DNA from: an uncultured Prevotella sp.
GTDB taxonomy: Bacteria > Bacteroidota > Bacteroidia > Bacteroidales > Bacteroidaceae
Length of the DNA: 12,593 bases
Reading direction: 5' to 3'
Assembly: GCA_937906765.1 (NCBI GenBank)
Contig: CALCUV010000081.1
Location: 1 to 12,593 of the forward strand
Shown here piece by piece: positions 8,512 to 12,593 of this stretch; within the stretch, counting starts at the first letter, position 1; each line of letters begins with the position of its first letter. A program made the translations under genes and the position numbers. Under the pieces are notes generated by a model that was not told where the DNA came from, did not search any database, and saw nothing but the letters and a program-made list of their open reading frames with translations.

Positions 8512-8521
8512 CGTATCTTTG
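8491..8521 (+). promoter_or_regulatory. Bacteroidetes-type promoter of the ATPase gene
   Basis: TTG (8491-8493), a 20-base spacer and TATCTTTG (8514-8521) match the TTTG/TAnnTTTG consensus, except that the first T of TTTG is A. The start site would be around 8525, leaving a leader of only about 15 bases before the ATG. Confidence 0.75.
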
Positions 8522-8540
8522 TAGGGTAAAACATGAGATT

Positions 8541-9815
8541 ATGGATATACAAAAGTTACAATCTATAGTAGCAGACCAGCGTGAGGAAATGCTAGCAAAT
8601 GATTATTCCGAGTATTGTTCACGTCCAGAAGAATCGCAGTTGGATCTAAATAGCAATCGTGCACAAGTAGTGATTGGGGTTCGACGAAGTGGTAAATCTA
8701 CGCTGTGTGAAATGTTCCTCAGGCGAAAGTCTATCAATTTTGCGTATGTAAATTTTGATGATGAGCGTTTGGAAGGACTTCAAACAGATGATTTAGACAA
8801 TCTTCTTGAAGCCTTATACATGACTTACGGAGATTTTAAATATCTATTCTTTGACGAAATCCAGAACGTTGCAGGTTGGCCCTTATTTGTCAACAGATTG
8901 TTGCGACAAAAGATTCACCTGTTTATAACGGGATCAAATTCTAAACTGCTCAGTAATGAGTTGAGCACCCACTTAACAGGGAGGAACAATAAAGTGGAAC
9001 TTTATCCATTTTCGTTCTCTGAATTTTGCACGATTAAGAACGTAGAGAAGACTTCGGTTTCTACAAAGTCAAAGGCGCTTCGTAAGGTAGCACTTCAGGA
9101 ATATCAACAACAAGGTGGATTTCCAGAACTGCTGAATGAAACAAATCGTAGGGGGTATGTCAACGGATTGATTGACGCGATTATTAAAAATGATATTGCC
9201 CACCGTTTTAAAGTGCGTAATATCGAAGCGCTCAGAAGAATTGCTGCATACCTTGCTGATAATTATTGTCAGGAGTTTGTCGCTAAGACCGTTGGTGAAT
9301 TGTTTGGAGTCTCAAACCATACTGCAGAAAATTATTACTCTTACCTCAAAGAAGCGTTTCTACTGGTAGGAATTAACCGTTTTTCCTTCAAGAGCAAGGA
9401 GCGCGTGAGAAACGAAAAGGTGTATGTCATAGACACCTCCTTTGTTACAGAGCGAGAAGATAATTTTTCTTTAGAGAACATAGGTTGGCGATTAGAGAAC
9501 ATTGTATGTATAGAACTACTTCGTCGCTACAAGCCCCAATTCTGTGATATCTTCTACTATAAGGAGGATACTTTCCAAGTGGATTTCCTTGTTGCAAAGG
9601 ATGGTAATGTGCAAGAGTTGATACAAGTATCGTATGATGTATCTAACGAAAAGACCCGAACAAGAGAAGTGCGCGGTTTGGTGAATGCTGCAAAGAAACT
9701 TAAATGCAAAAACCTTACCCTCGTCACTTTTGAAACCAATGAAACCATAGAAGTGGAAGGTTACACTATCAAAGTAATTGCCGCTACAGAATGGTTGCTT
9801 ATGCAAAGCGTTTAG
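8541..9815 (+). CDS. AAA-type ATPase with C-terminal DUF4143-like domain
   Basis: A 424-residue P-loop protein of the COG1373-type family, common in accessory DNA of anaerobes and functionally poorly understood. Visible are a Walker A motif GVRRSGKST (46-54), Walker B YLFFDE (101-106), and an ITGSNSKLL sensor-like segment (129-137) followed by the typical LTGRNNKVELYPFSFSEF block. A winged-helix-like segment lies around 240-280. The C-terminal domain resembles a restriction-endonuclease fold, with Asp348 (QVDF) and Glu359, but has QVSYD where many relatives have the IEVK lysine, so nuclease activity is doubtful. Bacteroidetes relatives with QVSWD/QVSYD are familiar to me, so this is probably a subfamily trait. 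ATG 8541 fits the short leader from the promoter. The gene is monocistronic, is AT-richer than mdh, and is bracketed by two related hairpins, which suggests acquisition as a single-gene cassette. Proposed roles such as toxin-antitoxin, defence or mobile-element function are unproven. Confidence 0.85.
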   Translation: MDIQKLQSIVADQREEMLANDYSEYCSRPEESQLDLNSNRAQVVIGVRRSGKSTLCEMFLRRKSINFAYVNFDDERLEGLQTDDLDNLLEALYMTYGDFKYLFFDEIQNVAGWPLFVNRLLRQKIHLFITGSNSKLLSNELSTHLTGRNNKVELYPFSFSEFCTIKNVEKTSVSTKSKALRKVALQEYQQQGGFPELLNETNRRGYVNGLIDAIIKNDIAHRFKVRNIEALRRIAAYLADNYCQEFVAKTVGELFGVSNHTAENYYSYLKEAFLLVGINRFSFKSKERVRNEKVYVIDTSFVTEREDNFSLENIGWRLENIVCIELLRRYKPQFCDIFYYKEDTFQVDFLVAKDGNVQELIQVSYDVSNEKTRTREVRGLVNAAKKLKCKNLTLVTFETNETIEVEGYTIKVIAATEWLLMQSV

Positions 9816-9858
9816 TAACGATTGGCTCTAAACCTCATGTTTTTTTGCTGTTTAAATA

Positions 9859-9901
9859 TTACTCCGCCCTACAAGTGAAACGCACCTGTAGGGCGGAGTA
9901 A
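9859..9901 (+). terminator. GC-rich hairpin after the ATPase gene, related to the one after mdh
   Basis: A perfect 15-bp stem (9859-9873 with 9887-9901) is extended by three further pairs after one mismatch, with loop AAACG. The ten central pairs ACTCCGCCCT/AGGGCGGAGT are identical to those at 8299-8337. The next pair is A-T here and G-C there, a compensated change. It lies between convergent transcripts and could end both. Confidence 0.7.
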
Positions 9902-9925
9902 TTTGCTGATTAATGTATATTGCGT

Positions 9926-9950
9926 AACTTATGCATTGCGATGATAAGTT
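9926..9950. repeat. Small imperfect hairpin
   Basis: AACTTAT (9926-9932) pairs with ATAAGTT (9944-9950), extended inward by CAT/ATG after one bulged G. There is no U-run on either side. It lies just beyond the 3' end of the - strand genes and may help end or protect their transcript. Confidence 0.35.
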
Positions 9951-9992
9951 GAATCAATCTATTATTATGGTGTTAGGATTTATAATGATCAT

Positions 9993-10175
9993 TCATTTGA
10001 CTTCGACTTCATCACCTGCGTAAATTCGAAGAATTCCATTAGACTGATTATATGTATAAGTAACGCTAAAAAAATAACTTGAGACATTTTTAATTAATGG
10101 TTGTTGTATTTTCCCAGCCCCATCCATCTTCATCTTTTACTATTTCGGATTAACAAGAACCACTATGTAAGTTTT
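9993..10175 (-). pseudogene. Decayed 3' fragment of a protein gene downstream of the lipoprotein genes
   Basis: Read on the - strand, the last 30 or so codons before the TGA at 9995-9993 look protein-like (for example SSYFFSVTYTYNQSNGILRI, then YAGDEVEVK and stop), with alternating beta-strand character. The same style continues upstream in another frame (VKDEDGWGWENTTTIN). Removing one base near 10091-10096 joins the two into one frame. A second shift near 10145 would join a further VVLVNP segment. No start codon with a signal sequence is visible, so this looks like a remnant with at least two frameshifts. It lies directly after the first lipoprotein stop and may be the leftover of a third secreted protein or of a duplicated neighbour. 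I do not recognise the family; chance resemblance is possible. Confidence 0.4.
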
Positions 10176-10178
10176 GCA

Positions 10179-11048
10179 TTATTCCCAAGTGAATATATAT
10201 ATAGCATCTTCATTATTTCCCGATTCTGCTTGACTATAGACTTTTCTGATATAACCTTCATTATCAAATTCGTAAGTAAAGGTTTCGAAAAGGGAACCGT
10301 CAATTTTTAGAGAATATGGAAGACAATTTACAGTCATTAATGCCAATTCTGGTTTTGCTATCAATAGATAACACTCTTCCAACATTTCTGGATCTGACAG
10401 GAGAGGTAAGAATCCTTTACATACAAGTGGATTAGTATTGTAAACGTATGTTTTATGAGATTCATATGAAAAATGGGTATTAACAATAGACTGCACCTCT
10501 TTTAACATTCCGTCTATCCATGAAAAATTATACTCCTCCGAACCATCGTGAGAATTACAACTAACACGAGTAAGATGATTATTTGTATTATTATACACAA
10601 AATTATAGACATAACTTTCTTTTTCATAGTACCCATCTACAAATTCATTGTATTCTTCTTCTACTGCTAAAGAAATTACTTTTCCATCTAATAAATGGTA
10701 CGTTTTGCTTACATTATCACCTCCTGTTCCATCCAAACGCTTTTCTTCAAAACCTCTCACAATGATTTCATTATTACCATATTCGTAGGTAAATTCGCTA
10801 TATTCATCGCCTTCGACTACAGATACAAAAACAAGGTTCCCTTGATTATCATATTTAAATTCTATAGTTTCCTCCCCCAGTTCATCTATTTTGACGAGTC
10901 TTTTGTTTGAATTAGGTTGAGAAGGGTTGGGAGTTGAAGGTTGAGCTGACTGATTTGACTCATCATCATCATCACCACCACAACTGCAGAGTGAATAAGA
11001 AATCAGAATACAGAAAATCCCTGAAATTAAAAATCTTAAATTCTTCAT
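10179..11048 (-). CDS. Lipoprotein with acidic surface-export-like signal, DUF4595-like
   Basis: A 289-residue predicted lipoprotein. It has a short basic start (MKNLR), a hydrophobic segment (6-20) and a lipobox LCSC with lipid-bearing Cys23. GGDDDDE follows at once, resembling the acidic lipoprotein export signal that sends Bacteroidetes lipoproteins to the cell surface. A Ser/Pro/Asn-rich linker (about 31-48) leads to a beta-rich body. Segments such as EFKYDNQGNLVFV and TYEFDNEGYIRKVY have the YD-x-G-x-L pattern seen in DUF4595-like Bacteroidetes lipoproteins and, distantly, in YD/RHS repeats. The protein ends in YIFTWE, a typical final beta strand, so it looks complete. ATG 11048 is well placed before the signal sequence. 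It lies 37 bases downstream of another lipoprotein gene on the same strand, with no terminator between, so they are probably co-transcribed. Ligand and function are unknown; the family assignment is by pattern only. Confidence 0.75.
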   Translation of the reverse strand: MKNLRFLISGIFCILISYSLCSCGGDDDDESNQSAQPSTPNPSQPNSNKRLVKIDELGEETIEFKYDNQGNLVFVSVVEGDEYSEFTYEYGNNEIIVRGFEEKRLDGTGGDNVSKTYHLLDGKVISLAVEEEYNEFVDGYYEKESYVYNFVYNNTNNHLTRVSCNSHDGSEEYNFSWIDGMLKEVQSIVNTHFSYESHKTYVYNTNPLVCKGFLPLLSDPEMLEECYLLIAKPELALMTVNCLPYSLKIDGSLFETFTYEFDNEGYIRKVYSQAESGNNEDAIYIFTWE

Positions 11049-11085
11049 AAAATGTAATTTTAAAATTGTTATTAATGTTAATATG

Positions 11086-12090
11086 TTAAAATCTATAATC
11101 TTCTAAAATAAATCTCTCGTCATCAATTTCAACAAAAGGATAAGCATTATAATTATTATCCTGCATATCTTCTAAATATGTTTTGATAGATCTATATAAA
11201 TCCTTTTCACTCTCTGTTAAGGATTCTCCAGATTGCATTTTCTTCTCAATATTTTTCTTGGTTTCCAAGTACATATCGTAAAGAGCATAATCATCATGCC
11301 CATCTACTGGATATACATATGCCTTGTATTTTAATTGTTCTTTTTCCGCATATTTATACCAACAATGTTCTTTACAATATGATTTCTTACAATATTTATA
11401 TTGGTTGCAAACACCATTAAACATTATACCATATTTGATGTTACTGGATGGAAAAATTGTTTCTAACGTCTTATGGAACGTATATGTGTATTCGTAACCA
11501 TCAAAATATTCTTCTACTTGCAAGTTCTTTTTAATAGACTCTAAGATTTCTTTCTTAAATTCCTTTTCTTTGGGGTCAAAATCTTTAATATACTCTAAGT
11601 CGTTATTTGTAAAATCCTGTGGAGTGTATATTTCTGAAAATCTTGCGTCATATAACTCCCCACCTATATATTGGTATTCAAAAGTATCTCCATGATCATA
11701 GTCAACAACAACTTGCAAACCAGTTACTTTGTAAGTGAAAGTTTCATCCTCCTCCTCAACGCCTATCCATGGTGACTTCCGATAGAAATGAGTTACCCCC
11801 ACACCATCCTCGAAGAAGTAGATGCTATTCCTCTGCGTTTCTTGAAAATCAACATCATAACCAGAATAATACCATTTGTGTGTTGTCAATTTGTTTATGA
11901 GTTCTGCTTGTTGTGAATTTTGAGATTGATTTTCAGAATCTCCATCATCACCACAAGAAGAAAAAATACAACTTAAAACCACTACCATTAATGCCGGCTT
12001 TATATTACTTGATAAGTTATACTCCACCTCTTTTATGGTATTAAATAAACTTTTTCTAAAAAAGGACACTACATAGTTTAGATAACCCAT
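11086..12090 (-). CDS. Lipoprotein with lipocalin-like region and cysteine cluster
   Basis: A 334-residue predicted lipoprotein of unknown function. The hydrophobic segment (34-43) ends in the lipobox FSSC with Cys46, followed by the acidic GDDGDSE, again like a surface-export signal. The region 64-150, starting with LINKLTTHKWYYSG and containing IYFFEDGVGV, has the look of Bacteroidetes lipocalin-like domains. The second half is rich in Lys, Glu and Tyr and holds a compact cluster, CNQYKYCKKSYCKEHC (228-243), that could bind metal or form disulfides. The start is uncertain: ATG 12090 gives an unusually long pre-signal stretch, while ATG 11988 gives a short signal without the usual basic residues. 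Translation from 12090 is kept because it retains the Arg12-Lys13 region. The gene starts about 60 bases downstream of the U-run of a candidate structured RNA on the same strand. AT-rich with rare-codon use, unlike the core genes to the left. Confidence 0.72.
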   Translation of the reverse strand: MGYLNYVVSFFRKSLFNTIKEVEYNLSSNIKPALMVVVLSCIFSSCGDDGDSENQSQNSQQAELINKLTTHKWYYSGYDVDFQETQRNSIYFFEDGVGVTHFYRKSPWIGVEEEDETFTYKVTGLQVVVDYDHGDTFEYQYIGGELYDARFSEIYTPQDFTNNDLEYIKDFDPKEKEFKKEILESIKKNLQVEEYFDGYEYTYTFHKTLETIFPSSNIKYGIMFNGVCNQYKYCKKSYCKEHCWYKYAEKEQLKYKAYVYPVDGHDDYALYDMYLETKKNIEKKMQSGESLTESEKDLYRSIKTYLEDMQDNNYNAYPFVEIDDERFILEDYRF

Positions 12091-12148
12091 TGAACGAATA
12101 TGTTAATTACCTATAGACTCCCCAAATTCAGTTGATTAGTATAGATAC

Positions 12149-12246
12149 AAAAAAAGACGTGGGAATCTGTACTTACCGCTTATCCCAGTCTTCAGGCCTT
12201 CGCATTGCCCTTCTCCCAAGAATAAGCAACGCAGCCAGCCCACGCC
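12149..12246 (-). terminator. 3' hairpin domain with seven-U tail of the candidate RNA
   Basis: The outer helix GGCGUGGG/CCCACGUC (12246-12239 with 12163-12156, one wobble) ends directly in seven U (12155-12149). It is an elongated, interrupted stem about 90 bases long with inner helices, so it is both a structural domain of the RNA and its likely intrinsic terminator. Confidence 0.7.
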
Positions 12247-12457
12247 ATGATATATTATATACACACTACTGTTGACACGATAAAATCATGTCAACAACGG
12301 GATACAATACACCCAACGTGGACGTTCCGAGTTGCCGAAATCTTTATGGGAGAAATCAAGTTTGCGAAGTTTGAAGACCCAAAGATAACGTTTCGTAACG
12401 TCCTTTTTAACCACATAAGTGGCAATCCCAGAAAGCCCTGATGGGCTAATTGGTGTG
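12149..12457 (-). ncRNA. Candidate structured RNA, about 310 nt, class not recognised
   Basis: Transcribed leftwards from a good Bacteroidetes promoter to a hairpin ending in seven U. The 5' domain is closed by a long-range helix (12450-12456 with 12309-12316, one bulge). It contains hairpin 12434-12447 (AGCCC/GGGCT, 4-base loop), hairpin 12411-12422 (CCAC/GTGG), and a 7-bp helix 12320-12326 with 12397-12403 carrying an inner arm 12340-12350 with 12378-12386. A 12-bp hairpin with 3-base loop follows at 12270-12296. The 3' domain pairs 12239-12246 with 12156-12163, CAG/CTG (12236-12238 with 12167-12169), and 12223-12229 with 12176-12182. Pairs 12278-12288, 12157-12245, 12176-12229 and 12177-12228 are G-U wobbles only on this strand and A-C mismatches on the other, which fixes the orientation. 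I see no tmRNA, RNase P or SRP RNA hallmarks. A 6S-like role, a small RNA, or a leader of the downstream lipoprotein operon are the options. Confidence 0.7.
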
Positions 12458-12460
12458 ATG

Positions 12461-12492
12461 CAAAGGTATCTAAATTTTCATTAACAAACAAA
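12461..12492 (-). promoter_or_regulatory. Bacteroidetes-type promoter of the candidate RNA
   Basis: On the - strand, TTTG (12492-12489), a 20-base spacer and TACCTTTG (12468-12461) match the TTTG-N19-21-TAnnTTTG consensus perfectly. The start site falls around 12459-12456, exactly where the long-range closing helix of the RNA begins. A second TTTG (12488-12485) is too close to serve. Confidence 0.85.
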
Positions 12493-12593
12493 TAATAGAA
12501 AGGAAATATGTACCTAATGGCATTTTTGCTATTATAGAGTATTGTGCGTCGGAAATAAGGAAAGATAAAGTAGAGGCCTTAACATTGTAAAGT

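Noticed and set aside
12123..12151. Promoter for the lipoprotein genes (TTTG at 12151-12148 and TGAATTTG at 12130-12123, - strand)
   Set aside because: The spacer is only 17 bases and the -7 box has a mismatch at a conserved position; the TTTG is also part of the terminator U-run.
12192..12248. An 18-codon frame on the - strand starting MAWAGC inside the candidate RNA
   Set aside because: Its codons coincide with both strands of the 3' helices, and no initiation signal is visible. A dual-function RNA is not excluded but is not supported.
12149..12457. tmRNA, RNase P RNA or SRP RNA as identity of the structured RNA
   Set aside because: No tRNA-like ends or tag reading frame, no RNase P core sequence such as GAGGAAAGUC or ACAGA, and no SRP GGAA-loop motif.
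12247..12491. Open frames on both strands (12247-12441 on +, 12291-12491 on -)
   Set aside because: They fall in a stretch better explained by paired RNA helices with a promoter and terminator; the start codons have no support and the products look random.

Overview
The window reads as chromosomal DNA of a Bacteroidota bacterium, most likely order Bacteroidales and possibly Prevotellaceae. The evidence is the long 'plant-type' IspG, the Bacteroidetes-style RpoN and PurE, lipoproteins with an acidic stretch after the lipid cysteine, the absence of Shine-Dalgarno sequences, and three promoter boxes of the phylum's TAnnTTTG type. The genus is an inference from general resemblance.

The left two thirds (1-8273) is core housekeeping sequence on the + strand. 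It holds the 3' part of metG (methionyl-tRNA synthetase), rpoN (sigma-54), a PAP2-like membrane protein, purE (purine synthesis), ispG (MEP isoprenoid pathway) and mdh (malate dehydrogenase). Gaps between these genes contain conspicuous palindromes: a 12-bp inverted repeat between metG and rpoN, a 14-bp tandem repeat spanning the rpoN stop codon, a strong terminator after purE, and a 185-bp MITE/REPIN-like element with perfect 50-bp inverted arms between purE and ispG.

From about 8.3 kb the sequence becomes more AT-rich and looks accessory. A DUF4143-type ATPase gene (8541-9815) has a good Bacteroidetes promoter. A 16-bp sequence is repeated at an exact 32-bp period in front of it, and the last copy fills the promoter spacer. 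The gene is bracketed by two hairpins sharing nearly the same stem, one pair of which covaries. To the right, on the - strand, lie a decayed gene fragment and two lipoprotein genes (10179-11048 and 11086-12090), probably co-transcribed and surface or outer-membrane associated.

The most interesting item is at the right end. About 310 bases (roughly 12457 to 12149, - strand) form a candidate structured RNA. It has a textbook Bacteroidetes promoter, a long-range helix closing a branched 5' domain, a 12-bp central hairpin, and a 3' hairpin ending in seven U. Several helices pair only through G-U wobbles on the - strand; on the + strand the same positions are A-C mismatches, so the transcribed strand is well supported. 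I do not recognise the class. It could be a free small RNA or a leader for the lipoprotein operon that starts about 60 bases downstream.
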